Assembly: GCF_001811425.1 (NCBI RefSeq)
Contig: NZ_KV804703.1
Coordinates: 62,001 to 126,000, forward strand
Length of the DNA stretch: 64,000 nt
DNA from: Peptoniphilus_A sp001811425
GTDB taxonomy: Bacteria; Bacillota; Clostridia; Tissierellales; Peptoniphilaceae
Direction of reading: 5' to 3'
Shown here: in pieces, positions 1-7,914 of the stretch
Position numbering within the stretch: the first letter of the stretch is position 1
Layout: each line of letters begins with the position of its first letter
Position numbers and translations under genes: made by a program
Notes under the pieces: generated by a model
What the model was told of the DNA's origin: nothing
The model's input: only the letters and a program-made list of their open reading frames with translations
Databases searched by the model: none

Positions 1-485
1 AAATTTGTGATGAAAATTGCCTCTTGAACAGCAGAGTCGCCACCGCCCACAACATAAACAGTTTCATTTTCGTAGAAGGCAGCGTCACAAGTTGAGCAGT
101 AGCTTACGCCACGACCCTTGTATTCTTTTTCACCAGGCGCACCAATTTCTCTTGGAGAAGCACCAGTGGCAATGATGACTGCCTTGGCTTCGTAAGAATC
201 AACATGACCCTTGATCTTTTTGACCTTGCCTTCAAGTTCAATGTCCTCAACCTCGTCCATGACAATTTCTGCCCCAAACTTTTTCGCTTGGTCAGCCATT
301 CTCTTTCCTAGTTCAACACCATCAATGGCATCAATCCCAGGATAATTTTCAACATTAGTAGTCTCAGCGATTTGTCCGCCTTCGATTCCCTTTTCTATAA
401 TTAAAGTTTTCTTTTTACTTCTAGCCGCATAAAGACCTGCAGATAAACCAGCAGGACCTCCACCAATTATAATAATATCGTACAT
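1..485 (-). CDS. trxB: Thioredoxin-disulfide reductase, partial (3' end outside window)
   Basis: FAD- and NADPH-dependent flavoenzyme that reduces thioredoxin in the cytoplasm. The visible 161 codons start MYDIIIIGGGPAGLSAGLYA, a dinucleotide-binding GxGxxG/A site for FAD. ATGASPRE follows near residue 110, then the redox-active CxxC as CSTCDAAFY near residue 135. A second GGGDSAVQE signature begins the NADPH domain and the gene runs off the window start. The CxxC context CSTCDA differs slightly from the common CATCDG. The ATG at 485 follows a GGAGGGA ribosome site. The gene is divergent from the next one. Identity is secure; whether it sits with trxA cannot be seen. Confidence 0.93.
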   Translation of the reverse strand, partial: MYDIIIIGGGPAGLSAGLYAARSKKKTLIIEKGIEGGQIAETTNVENYPGIDAIDGVELGKRMADQAKKFGAEIVMDEVEDIELEGKVKKIKGHVDSYEAKAVIIATGASPREIGAPGEKEYKGRGVSYCSTCDAAFYENETVYVVGGGDSAVQEAIFITN

Positions 486-553
486 TCAATCCCTCCAATA
501 TAAATATTATACCCAAAAAAATTTTTTTGTATATAATAGAAAGAGGTGATTAA

Positions 554-1456
554 ATGGAATTAAAAATGAACTTATCAGGCACATACTTTTTGACAATAAA
601 TATCTTGCTCCTAGCCTTGTCCCTCATCATGGCATATCTTTTAGCCAAGAAAAAAGAAGGCCCAGCAAAAGATAGAGATCTAGACCTAAAATATTACGAG
701 AAGGGCTACCTCTACAAGGGACCAAACTTTATCTACAACACAATAATAGCCATGATAGTAAAAGTTATTGGCGAGGGTCATGTAGAAATTGAAAAAAATT
801 ATTACACTACAAAATCTGGCGAAGAAAAAATTTCCTTCAAGCTTAAAAATTTAAGGGCAGAAAGACTAGATGATGGTGAGAAAAAACTTTTTGACACCCT
901 CTTTTCCTTTGGCGATGGAGAAATTTCAACTCGAACTTTAGATAAAATGAGAAGGCGAGAACCCGACAACTACAACAAAAAATTCAACGACTTTATATAT
1001 TTCTTGGAAGAAGAAATGGTGGCAAAAAAACTTTTTACAAGAGAAAAAAAGACCCTTAAAATTTTATTATCCTTTGTAGTCTTTTCCCTCTTGTTTTTCG
1101 TTGGCATAGTCACAGTCTACAACGAAAAATTCTTTGGCATAATAAGCATAGTCTTGGCTCTGGTATTTTACGCAAGGCTAATAGCAAGCTTCTCCAAGAT
1201 GACAGAGCTTGGCAACAAAAAATATAGAGAACTCGAAAAAGTAGAAGAAGAACTATTGAAGGGCTTGGGAGATGAAGAAGAAGACTTTCTCCTTGCCATT
1301 GCCTTTGGACTAAAGGCGGAAAACATAAGGGCGATTTATGAAAATATAATCGTGAAGGATCCAGAAATAAGGGACTGGCAAATCTTTTTCGAAAAAGATT
1401 TTTATAAAAACTTTAAAGTTGCCCTAGTGGGAGATCATTTGTTAGTTAGGAACTAA
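554..1456 (+). CDS. DUF2207-like predicted membrane protein
   Basis: 300 residues with no enzymatic motif. There is one membrane segment near residues 12-28 and a hydrophobic pair around 165-215, with a charged cytoplasmic region between and a Glu/Lys-rich C-terminal tail. The layout (membrane anchor, soluble linker, hydrophobic hairpin, C-terminal segment with DWQIFF near residue 275) resembles the C-terminal part of DUF2207 membrane proteins, which also have no known role. A GAGGTGATTAA ribosome site precedes ATG 554; a second ATG at 566 is possible. The gene is a single unit, divergent from trxB, and ends against a GC-rich repeat. Family assignment is tentative. Confidence 0.6.
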   Translation: MELKMNLSGTYFLTINILLLALSLIMAYLLAKKKEGPAKDRDLDLKYYEKGYLYKGPNFIYNTIIAMIVKVIGEGHVEIEKNYYTTKSGEEKISFKLKNLRAERLDDGEKKLFDTLFSFGDGEISTRTLDKMRRREPDNYNKKFNDFIYFLEEEMVAKKLFTREKKTLKILLSFVVFSLLFFVGIVTVYNEKFFGIISIVLALVFYARLIASFSKMTELGNKKYRELEKVEEELLKGLGDEEEDFLLAIAFGLKAENIRAIYENIIVKDPEIRDWQIFFEKDFYKNFKVALVGDHLLVRN

Positions 1457-1469
1457 AGGAAAAATAAAA

Positions 1470-1830
1470 AAAGCTTCGCTTTTAAATTCTTTTTAAGGAT
1501 GGGGCATAGGGGGCGGCAATGCCCCCTCTACCCCCTCCTTTGACCTCCCCCACACCCCTGTGCCCTGGCAGGGGCCTCGACCCTAAACTACGCAAAAAGT
1601 TCTACGGCTAAAATTTTGAACTCGTTCGCTTCGCTCTCTCAAACAGCAAAATTTTTTAACGCCTTCGAACTTTTTGCTTACTGCCTTATGGCTTCTACTG
1701 TTTATTAGTAAAGATTGATTCCTTACTACACATCAACAAGCTGGGCACTCTTGCAAAGCTAATTTTTTTCCACAAGACTTTTATCGGATGCGAACTTTTA
1801 ATTAATTTTTAAAGAAAACATCTTTAGCCA
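1470..1830 (+). repeat. GC-rich interspersed repeat, copy A
   Basis: Non-coding repeat in an otherwise AT-rich genome. In order it holds an AAAGC-TTC-GCTTT mini-palindrome, a long GC hairpin (about 1497-1545; arms GGGGCATAGGGGGC and GCCCCCTCTACCCC), a C-rich run, a GGCAGGGGCC motif, and an 86-nt palindromic block at 1592-1677 bounded by GCAAAAAGTTC and GAACTTTTTGC. The same blocks in the same order recur at 17260-17640. No open frame fits. It fills the gene-free stretch after the DUF2207-like gene. Confidence 0.85.
1592..1677. repeat. 86-nt nested palindrome (MITE-like unit)
   Basis: Outer arms GCAAAAAGTTC and GAACTTTTTGC are perfect inverted repeats. Inner arms AAAATTTTG and CAAAATTTT surround a core containing CGTTCGCTTCGCTC. 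A block of identical length with partly compensated arm changes lies at 17411-17496. No transposase is present. It could be a miniature mobile unit or a structured transcript end. Confidence 0.7.
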
Positions 1831-1877
1831 GAACAGTAGACTAATGAGAGTGTATAAGATAAGCAAAAAAATCGGTT

Positions 1878-1977
1878 NNNNNNNNNNNNNNNNNNNNNNN
1901 NNNNNNNNNNNNNNNNNNNNNNNNNNNNNNNNNNNNNNNNNNNNNNNNNNNNNNNNNNNNNNNNNNNNNNNNNNNNN
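1878..1977. other. Assembly gap (100 N)
   Basis: Exactly 100 undetermined bases, the usual convention for a scaffold gap of unknown size. The right edge begins with a GC hairpin sequence that also forms, inverted, the left edge of the second gap at 17114, so repeat collapse probably caused both breaks. Confidence 0.98.
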
Positions 1978-2105
1978 GGAGGGGCAAGGGGCATTAAGAC
2001 GCCCCTACGCCCCTCCAATATTTAAAAAGAAAAAATAAATTGAAAAATAAATTTTATAAAGAAGAAGATTAAATTTATAAATTCTTAAAGCGAAGCTTTA
2101 TTTTT
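1978..2105 (-). repeat. GC-rich repeat flank, inverted relative to 16990-17113
   Basis: Starts with a hairpin of arms GGAGGGGCAAGGGGC and GCCCCTACGCCCCTCC, then an AT-rich stretch, and ends in AAAGCGAAGCTTT. Its reverse complement matches 17069-17113 over about 45 bases with one or two differences. It is the same family as copies A and C, with a shorter hairpin. Confidence 0.75.
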
Positions 2106-2112
2106 TCCCAAA

Positions 2113-2140
2113 AAGCCTTTTTTACAATAAAAAAAGGCTT
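2113..2140 (-). terminator. Terminator for the sigma/amidase/YvrJ cassette
   Basis: Inverted repeat AAGCCTTTTTT / AAAAAAAGGCTT with a 5-nt loop, lying after the last leftward gene of the cassette. The A/T-rich stem itself supplies the uridine run. Confidence 0.6.
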
Positions 2141-2222
2141 GCGCCCCATATATGTAACTTAATAATAACCTTCCATTATTATTAATAATAATAAAATTAA
2201 ATTTAATTTAAAACCAATAAAC

Positions 2223-2369
2223 TTACTTTTTAAAATCCTCAATAGCATTACTAAGCTCTACAATTACTTCCCTTAGCTCCTCCATTTTTTTCTCCAACCT
2301 CACCAAGAGGTAACAAGAAATTGCAATGGGAAAGCCAATGTTTGAAATATTAGACAACAAATCTTCCAT
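2223..2369 (-). CDS. YvrJ family small membrane protein
   Basis: 48 residues. It starts MEDLLSNISNIGFPIAIS, has one transmembrane helix at about 11-25, and then a charged amphipathic helix ending IEDFKK. This is the characteristic YvrJ (PF12841) pattern. The molecular function is unknown; the small single-pass form is compatible with a holin-like or membrane-anchor role, which is inference. The start lies three bases after the DUF2922 stop (TGATTATG), so it is translationally coupled. It is the last gene of the cassette. In Bacillus subtilis yvrJ lies beside the SigO/RsoA sigma genes, which parallels the sigma factor here. Confidence 0.85.
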   Translation of the reverse strand: MEDLLSNISNIGFPIAISCYLLVRLEKKMEELREVIVELSNAIEDFKK

Positions 2370-2371
2370 AA

Positions 2372-2587
2372 TCAAAGCGCCCCTTCAGTTCTAGTAATAA
2401 TAGAAGCACCGTTAAAAGTCTTGATGTGACCCATTTTGCCATTGACAAGATTGTTGTTAGTGATAGTGCCGGCAACAGCCTCTGCATCAGCTCTTTCGAC
2501 ACTCTCTCTAGGATTTAAAATATTAAGACTCCAAGGATTGCCACCCTCATCAACAAAACTCATTCTAAGTGTTTTACTTTCTTTCAT
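2372..2587 (-). CDS. DUF2922 domain protein
   Basis: 71 residues beginning MKESKTLRMSFVDEGGNPW and containing LNPRESV, matching the DUF2922 family of small Firmicutes proteins usually found beside DUF1659 and YvrJ proteins. Function is unknown. The chosen ATG at 2587 sits 8 bases after AAAGGAG; an upstream in-frame ATG at 2593 is only 2 bases from that site and is less likely. No signal peptide or membrane segment is visible, so it is probably a small beta-rich cytoplasmic or particle-associated protein. It is third-to-last to last in a close leftward cluster. Confidence 0.85.
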   Translation of the reverse strand: MKESKTLRMSFVDEGGNPWSLNILNPRESVERADAEAVAGTITNNNLVNGKMGHIKTFNGASIITRTEGAL

Positions 2588-2630
2588 ACTCATATCTCCT
2601 TTCATAAATAACATAAAACTAAGAGCCATC

Positions 2631-2855
2631 TTAGGCTTGCTCTTCAAAAACTTCTTCAGTAATCTTAGAAGAAGAAGCAAGACTGCCATCAACTAAAGAC
2701 CCAACGCCCTTTGACAAAGCATAAAGAGAATCATTAGTCGCATTATTATCAATGTTTCTAACAGTGATACTTCTCTTCTTCACAGTCCCATCAGGGTTTG
2801 TATTAGAAGTAACAGTCTTTAGCATGATCTTCTTATCATTAACATTAACTGCCAT
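2631..2855 (-). CDS. DUF1659 domain protein
   Basis: 74 residues: MAVNVNDKKIMLKTVTS, then a basic strand region and a C-terminal acidic helix ending EEVFEEQA. This is recognisable as DUF1659, whose members co-occur with DUF2922 and YvrJ. Function is unknown. ATG 2855 is preceded by AGGAGG at 8-base spacing; an in-frame GTG three codons upstream overlaps that site and is rejected. The DUF2922 gene follows after about 40 bases. The pairing of two small soluble proteins with a membrane peptide and an amidase is the notable context. Confidence 0.85.
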   Translation of the reverse strand: MAVNVNDKKIMLKTVTSNTNPDGTVKKRSITVRNIDNNATNDSLYALSKGVGSLVDGSLASSSKITEEVFEEQA

Positions 2856-2929
2856 TATTTTCACCTCCTACTATATATATAGAAAAAAAAGCCAAAAGTT
2901 ACTATGGAAAAATGAAAAAAATTTAAAAA

Positions 2930-3406
2930 TTATAAACTTTCCTTAAACTTCCACCAAGCCCCCCAGTTGTTGGCGCTCATAGAACGAGGACAAATCTTGT
3001 GTGACGCATCAAAATGACGGACAACTCTCTTTAGAGGAATATTGTAAAAATCCATGAGAAAGCGAATGACAACTCGTGCATTCTCTAGCGCCTTATCATA
3101 ATCACCGTCACTGTTTATGCAGATCTCTACACCAATAGAATTAGAATTAGTTATGCCATACCTGCCATGGCCGTCGCCGCAGTGCCAAGAAGCATTAACA
3201 GTCTCAACAGTCTCCACTATCCTCTTGTCGTCCACAAAATAATGAGCAGAAGCCTTTCTGTTGCCCCCATTAAAATACCTATAATGAGCAAGAGCATCAG
3301 CACCGGCTCTAGGATTGCCTGTGTCGTGAACAACGATAAAAGTAGGCTTTACCATACCCTCTCTCTTAGAAAAATTAAACTTAATAAGTCTCTTCTCGAT
3401 TAACAT
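2930..3406 (-). CDS. N-acetylmuramoyl-L-alanine amidase (Amidase_2 type)
   Basis: 158 residues forming a single zinc amidase domain that cleaves the bond between muramic acid and L-Ala in peptidoglycan. Zinc and catalytic signatures visible: VVHDTGN near residue 26 (His), SAHYFVDD near 53, WHCGDGHG near 75, IGVEIC near 92 and RHFDASHKICPR near 131 (His, Lys, Cys/Pro). There is no signal peptide and no cell-wall-binding domain, as in phage-type endolysins that depend on another route across the membrane. GAGGAGG lies just before ATG 3406. It follows the sigma gene by 12 bases and precedes the DUF1659 gene, so one transcript is likely. Confidence 0.9.
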   Translation of the reverse strand: MLIEKRLIKFNFSKREGMVKPTFIVVHDTGNPRAGADALAHYRYFNGGNRKASAHYFVDDKRIVETVETVNASWHCGDGHGRYGITNSNSIGVEICINSDGDYDKALENARVVIRFLMDFYNIPLKRVVRHFDASHKICPRSMSANNWGAWWKFKESL

Positions 3407-3418
3407 AAAATCACCTCC

Positions 3419-4000
3419 TCACCTATAGTGACAAGAAATATATTGCCTCATATTATTAATAGCATTGACCTTAAGATTAATGACAGTCCTCTTAGAAATG
3501 CCAAGGAAATCAGCAATCTCCGAAAGACCAAGCCTTTCATAAAAAAATAACCTGACAACAGTCTCCTGCCTTGGAGTGAGAGAATCAATAGCGTCCTTTA
3601 ACATCGCCAGCCTCTCACCCTCCAAAAAGTCTCCCTCAATATCCACCCCAGCATCAATAGTATCAAAGATGCCAAGACTTTCCTCATCATCAGAGGGACT
3701 ATCGTGAATATCACTATTCACATTCCTTAAATACTTGTAAGTGTTCATATAAAAAAACTTCAAATACGACTTGACATATTTAAGGAAAGATCTCTTGTTG
3801 TCGAAGTCCTCAATGCAGGATAAAACCATTGCCCTCCCGTCAGAATAGAGGTCCTCGTACTCACTTGGAATGTGGCAATACTTATTAATAGATGAGCGAA
3901 TAAGGGGGTCTAGCATATCAAGAAGCTTAACCTTTGACCTCTCCTCACCTACTAGGGCAGACCTCAAAACTCTGTTAAAATCTTTATAATCATTCATCAT
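3419..4000 (-). CDS. RNA polymerase sigma-70 family factor (alternative, HTH region 4)
   Basis: 193 residues. Region 2-like sequence lies around residues 30-95 (SEYEDLYSDGRAMVLSCIED, KRSFLKYVKSYLKFF), followed by an acidic linker (SPSDDEESLG). Region 4 is at about 135-190: LTPRQETVVRLFFYERLGL, then an HTH reading LSEIADFLGISKRTVINLK. This is an alternative sigma factor, probably directing the downstream amidase/DUF1659/DUF2922/YvrJ genes, by analogy with Bacillus SigO beside yvrJ; this regulation is inference. Two consecutive ATGs (4000, 3997) follow GAGGAGG and either may be used. No anti-sigma gene is recognisable, although the adjacent membrane protein at 4137 is a possible candidate. Confidence 0.85.
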   Translation of the reverse strand: MMNDYKDFNRVLRSALVGEERSKVKLLDMLDPLIRSSINKYCHIPSEYEDLYSDGRAMVLSCIEDFDNKRSFLKYVKSYLKFFYMNTYKYLRNVNSDIHDSPSDDEESLGIFDTIDAGVDIEGDFLEGERLAMLKDAIDSLTPRQETVVRLFFYERLGLSEIADFLGISKRTVINLKVNAINNMRQYISCHYR

Positions 4001-4121
4001 AGAAGCCTCCTCTTTTTAATCTATGAGATAATTATAAAACTTTTGGAACAGATTGTCAAACATTAGTTTAAATTTATTTTCTTAAAATTTATTCTTAAAA
4101 ACATCCCTCTTTTTAAAGCAT

Positions 4122-4151
4122 AAAAAAAGAAGCCTTTTAATCAGCTTCTTT
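4122..4151 (-). terminator. Terminator overlapping the stop of the 4137-4940 gene
   Basis: AAAGAAGC / GCTTCTTT stem with a loop containing the TGATTAAAAG of the stop region, followed on the minus strand by seven T. It separates the membrane protein from the sigma cassette. Confidence 0.75.
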
Positions 4152-4940
4152 CTTAATATCTTTCCAGACATTTTTAAATATGTTTGTAAATTCCTCTTCT
4201 ACTTCTTTTCTCAAATCTTCCTTACATTTTGGGCTATTTTCTCTAATTTTTTTAGAAAGTTCTTCTGTATCTTTTATTATAAATGTCTTTTTATCTGCAT
4301 CTTCATTAATAGCTTTTAGTTCTATATCAATCTCTTGGTCAGCTTGTCCCCCTTGGCATCCTTTCCAGTTTTCCTTGTAGGCTCTGTGATAGTTTTCTAG
4401 GGCAGTTTTTGCCTTGGCATCTTTATCATGGTTGATACTAAATAAAATTTCATGATAAAGTCTTTCTGGTGACTTGTCACCCTCATCCTTGTCTGAAATT
4501 CCTTGACTTGAATTTTTTTTGCCTGAACCTTTTCCCTTTTGATCAGAAGATGAAGTAAGTTCAAGGTATAGGGCAAGATTCTCCTGCATCTTATGTAACC
4601 AACTTATCCTCTCCCTAGTGACAATTTCCTTGTATGCCTGCCTCCTATTATAGGTAAAACCTTCAAAAACACCAATAGAAGCAACAAGGGCTGGGATAAC
4701 ATTTTTAAAATAATAAAGAAAAATGGCATGGGTGTATCTAAGAGCAAAGCAAAAGTATTTACATATAATAATTAGGGCAAGTATAGAATAAAAATGTCTT
4801 CCTAAAAATTTTAAAATTGCCTTTAATGGACTTATATTACATCTAAAATTATTTTTGTTAAATTTTTGTTTAAGATAGCTTAGGATTTTTTTGCCTTCTT
4901 CACCACTAAGGCGAAGTTCAAAATTTTCTTTTTCGCTCAT
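4137..4940 (-). CDS. Hypothetical membrane protein with charged cytoplasmic domain
   Basis: 267 residues, family not recognised. Two hydrophobic segments are visible at about 50-68 (SILALIIICKYFCFAL) and 72-95 (AIFLYYFKNVIPALVASIG). They are preceded by a basic amphipathic N-terminus and followed by a soluble C-terminal region of about 160 residues rich in Lys and Glu, with a low-complexity Ser/Lys/Gly stretch near 132-150. It stands alone between the S-layer gene and the sigma cassette and has its own terminator. A membrane partner of the sigma factor next door is conceivable but nothing in the sequence shows it. Confidence 0.7.
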   Translation of the reverse strand: MSEKENFELRLSGEEGKKILSYLKQKFNKNNFRCNISPLKAILKFLGRHFYSILALIIICKYFCFALRYTHAIFLYYFKNVIPALVASIGVFEGFTYNRRQAYKEIVTRERISWLHKMQENLALYLELTSSSDQKGKGSGKKNSSQGISDKDEGDKSPERLYHEILFSINHDKDAKAKTALENYHRAYKENWKGCQGGQADQEIDIELKAINEDADKKTFIIKDTEELSKKIRENSPKCKEDLRKEVEEEFTNIFKNVWKDIKKEAD

Positions 4941-4986
4941 ACTACCACCTCCTTACCCTAATTTTACCAGAAAGGAACTTTTATGT

Positions 4987-5018
4987 AAAAAAAGAAAAAC
5001 CCGAGGTTTTCCTCGAGT
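4987..5018 (-). terminator. Terminator of the S-layer gene
   Basis: Stem ACTCGAGG / CCTCGGGT with AAAA loop, followed on the minus strand by a T-rich run. It lies 26 bases after the stop codon. Confidence 0.9.
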
Positions 5019-5043
5019 TTTATCTTTTAAAGTTTAACAAAAC

Positions 5044-7731
5044 TTATTTTGTGTGAACTTCTTTATTGAAGTCTGCAATAGCTTTGTTTAGATCAGCGTT
5101 AGCTTTTTCTACATCTGCTTTTACATCTTTTTTAGCTGCTTCTTTAGCAGTTTCAATAGCTGTATTTAGTGCAGTGAAAGCTGCTTGATTTGCATATCTT
5201 TCTTTATCTTGTAAATCAGCACCGTCTTCTGATACTTTAACGCCTTCTTTAGCTTTTTCAGCTGCAGTGATAGTAGCGTTTAAAGTTTCTTTAGCATCTG
5301 CTAAAGCTTTTTCATCAGCTTGTCTTTGTTCTTCAGCTGCAATTCTTTCTTTGAAATTAGTAATTGCAGTTCTGTATTTTTCGTTTTTGTCAGCATTCCA
5401 ATCTGATTTTTCAATATCATCTAAAGAAGCTACTAAACCATCAATTTCTTTTTCAAGAGCTTTTGCATTCTTTAGGTTATATTCGTTAACAATTCTAAAA
5501 TCTTTTGCTGCTTTGTTAGCTTTTTCAACTAATAATTCAACATTAGTTTTGTTTGCTGTATAAAGGATAGCTGCGCCAGTTTCATTGTCGTGGAAGTTAA
5601 CTGCATAGTGTTGTCCGTGTGCGTTAACAGATTCAAATACTTTGAAGTCTACTCTTCTTGTAGGGTAAGCTCTGAACCAAGCATCAAGTGCTTTAGCAAC
5701 ATCGTTAGCTACGCTATAAGTTGCATATCCGCTTGCATCAGCTGCATCAAAGATATTGTAGTCAACTCTTACAGTAACTGTAGGGTTAACTGTATCAATA
5801 CCTTGGATAGAAATAATTCTACCAACTTCTTGAGATTTATCAGCTGCAGGGATTACATTTACAAGTGAACCTTCAAGTTTCATATCTTTTCCAAGAAGTG
5901 AAATGATTTCAGCAGTGTTGTTAGCTGCTTGTGCGTAAACTTGAGATTTTCCGAAGTCTTCTACTCTAAATTGAAGAGTATTGCCAACTTCAACTTTACC
6001 ATATCTCTTAGCTGAGAAGATGTCTGCATCTCTAAGATCAAGCATTGATCTTTCGCCGTTTTTATCTTCAATGTAGATAACTTTTCCGTCTTCTCTTACG
6101 TCAGTAATTCTAACGATTGGGAATACAGAAGTCTTAGAGTGGTCAATTAGTGTTGCATAGAAAGATCCAGTTCTAACTGTATCTAATTCGATAACGTCAA
6201 GTTTGTCACCATATTCTAATGGGAATCTTGAAGTATCATATACGTTGTCTCTATCAACTAGAGTACCGTCAGTTTTTTCTAAAGTAGTCATAAATTTAGA
6301 AGAAGAAGATTCGATTACTCTGTATTTTTCTCCTTCAGCTGCTTTGTTTACAAAGTTGAATACTACAACTTTTGCAGTGTGTCTATCAGCTGTGTCAACT
6401 TGGATTGCTCCGTAGTTTCTAGTTATTCCGTCAGTGTCAAATCCAGCGTATACGCCAACGATCTTGTAGTTATTGTAGTTATGGAAACCAATAAGTGCAA
6501 GTGCTTCGTTTACGTTAGCAACTTTCTTCATTTGGTTGTTAGCTGGGTTAGCTACATAGAATTCAGTTTTGTCATTGATTTTTAATGTAAGATTTTTATC
6601 AACCTTATTAATGTTGTGGAATACGATTCTCTTAGCATCAATGTTGTTAGCGTTGAATTCGATTGTTGCATAAGAATCTCCAGCTTTTATAGCTTTTTGA
6701 GCTTCAACTGCAGATTTTGCTACTGGGTTAATAGTTTCAACAGTGTTATCAGCAACGCCTCTCCAAATATCGTTACCTACTGCCATACCTGTTGGATTTC
6801 CTTTTGCAAGTTCTGCTGGGTTACCAAGTTCGATAATGTGAGTTACTTCGTTCTTGTCATTTGTAAGAACTCTTACTAATGATCCTAGGTAGTAATCTCT
6901 TACTTTAAGATCAAGGAATCTAATTTGTTGAACTTGTTGTCTAGTTGCGTTCACACCAGTTACAAATACTGTTGCATCTGTAATCTTGTATTCCATTTTA
7001 GAATCTTGGTTAAGAGTTAGAACGTCTTTAGAGAAGTTAGAAATAATTCCTCTTATTTCGTTAGATGGTACTCTCTTGAATTCTTGCATTGTATAAAGAG
7101 CATTGTAAACCATAGTGAATGCATCTGCTCTGTTAGCTGGAAGGTTAGAATCTGTGATTGTTACATCATCAAGAATTCCAAGTTCAGCTGCCCAAGTCAT
7201 CCAAGAAGTTGCCCAGATAGCGTTCTTAACCATGTCAGCTGTTAGATCTTTTTTAGCAAGAACAACTAACATTTTAGCTAATTCAGCGTAAGTTACATCG
7301 TTTTCTGGCTTGAATGATCCATCAGGATATCCTACTAGCATTGCAATTCCGTTAGCATCAGATGGAACTGTAGTTCCTACTGAGATAACTCCGTTTGCCC
7401 AGTGCTTAGTATCTACGTCAGTGTAGATCTTCATAGCTCCTTGTAGTTTTTTAGCTAGGTCTTCATTACCATTAGCTAATACAAGTAGTCTTGTGATTTC
7501 GGATCTCTTGATATTCTTATCAAATCCGTAGTTTCCGTCTTCATAGCCTTCAACAAGTCCTTTGTCGATGATATATTGGATTTTATTTTGTTTTCCAACA
7601 ATCTTTTCAACTTTTTCAGAAGATTCTGTTTTTTTAGTTTCTTCCTTCTTTGCTGGTTCGGCGAAGACACTTGTGAATGTTCCTAGTACCATTACTAGTG
7701 CTAGTACTAGAGAAATAATCTTTTTGTTCAT
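5044..7731 (-). CDS. S-layer homology (SLH) domain surface protein
   Basis: 895 residues. A signal peptide (MNKKIISLVLALVMVLGTFT, cleavage near FAEP) is followed by a Lys/Glu spacer and SLH repeats at about 45-215 (VEGYEDGNYGFDKNIKRSEI, LVGYPDGSFKPENDVTYAEL, then a degenerate third). A long beta-rich central region follows. The C-terminal 130 residues are Ala/Lys-rich helical repeats. SLH domains attach proteins to secondary wall polymers, so this is probably the main S-layer or another abundant surface protein. Abundance is supported by a consensus promoter, a structured leader and a strong terminator. GGAGG lies before ATG 7731. The gene is monocistronic. The body shows no enzyme motif. Confidence 0.9.
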   Translation of the reverse strand: MNKKIISLVLALVMVLGTFTSVFAEPAKKEETKKTESSEKVEKIVGKQNKIQYIIDKGLVEGYEDGNYGFDKNIKRSEITRLLVLANGNEDLAKKLQGAMKIYTDVDTKHWANGVISVGTTVPSDANGIAMLVGYPDGSFKPENDVTYAELAKMLVVLAKKDLTADMVKNAIWATSWMTWAAELGILDDVTITDSNLPANRADAFTMVYNALYTMQEFKRVPSNEIRGIISNFSKDVLTLNQDSKMEYKITDATVFVTGVNATRQQVQQIRFLDLKVRDYYLGSLVRVLTNDKNEVTHIIELGNPAELAKGNPTGMAVGNDIWRGVADNTVETINPVAKSAVEAQKAIKAGDSYATIEFNANNIDAKRIVFHNINKVDKNLTLKINDKTEFYVANPANNQMKKVANVNEALALIGFHNYNNYKIVGVYAGFDTDGITRNYGAIQVDTADRHTAKVVVFNFVNKAAEGEKYRVIESSSSKFMTTLEKTDGTLVDRDNVYDTSRFPLEYGDKLDVIELDTVRTGSFYATLIDHSKTSVFPIVRITDVREDGKVIYIEDKNGERSMLDLRDADIFSAKRYGKVEVGNTLQFRVEDFGKSQVYAQAANNTAEIISLLGKDMKLEGSLVNVIPAADKSQEVGRIISIQGIDTVNPTVTVRVDYNIFDAADASGYATYSVANDVAKALDAWFRAYPTRRVDFKVFESVNAHGQHYAVNFHDNETGAAILYTANKTNVELLVEKANKAAKDFRIVNEYNLKNAKALEKEIDGLVASLDDIEKSDWNADKNEKYRTAITNFKERIAAEEQRQADEKALADAKETLNATITAAEKAKEGVKVSEDGADLQDKERYANQAAFTALNTAIETAKEAAKKDVKADVEKANADLNKAIADFNKEVHTK

Positions 7732-7872
7732 TTGTCTTTCGACCTCCTTAAAAATTTTGTAGATTCTACAAAAGTCTCAAACTTTTGTCGCCGAGACTGA
7801 ACAATCTCGACTCAGAGGTGACAAATAAATATCGCCTTATTTCTGGTTTTATTTAATTGTCATGTTCCTCTT
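7732..7872 (-). promoter_or_regulatory. Structured 5' leader of the S-layer mRNA
   Basis: About 140 transcribed bases without a frame. The mRNA can form CGAGA-TTGTTCAG-TCTCG and TTTTGTAG-AAT-CTACAAAA, the latter immediately before the AAGGAGG ribosome site. Such leaders often stabilise abundant surface-protein messages; regulation through the second hairpin is also possible. Confidence 0.6.
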
Positions 7873-7880
7873 ATGTTTCT

Positions 7881-7908
7881 ATTATACACTACATTCTTCC
7901 TTTGTAAA
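7881..7908 (-). promoter_or_regulatory. Promoter of the S-layer gene
   Basis: On the minus strand TTTACA (7903-7908) and TATAAT (7881-7886) are separated by 16 bases, a near-consensus vegetative promoter about 150 bases upstream of the start codon. Confidence 0.75.
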
Positions 7909-7914
7909 ATTACA

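Noticed and set aside
1824..2038. Frames spanning the first N gap
   Set aside because: They exist only because undetermined bases hold no stop codons.
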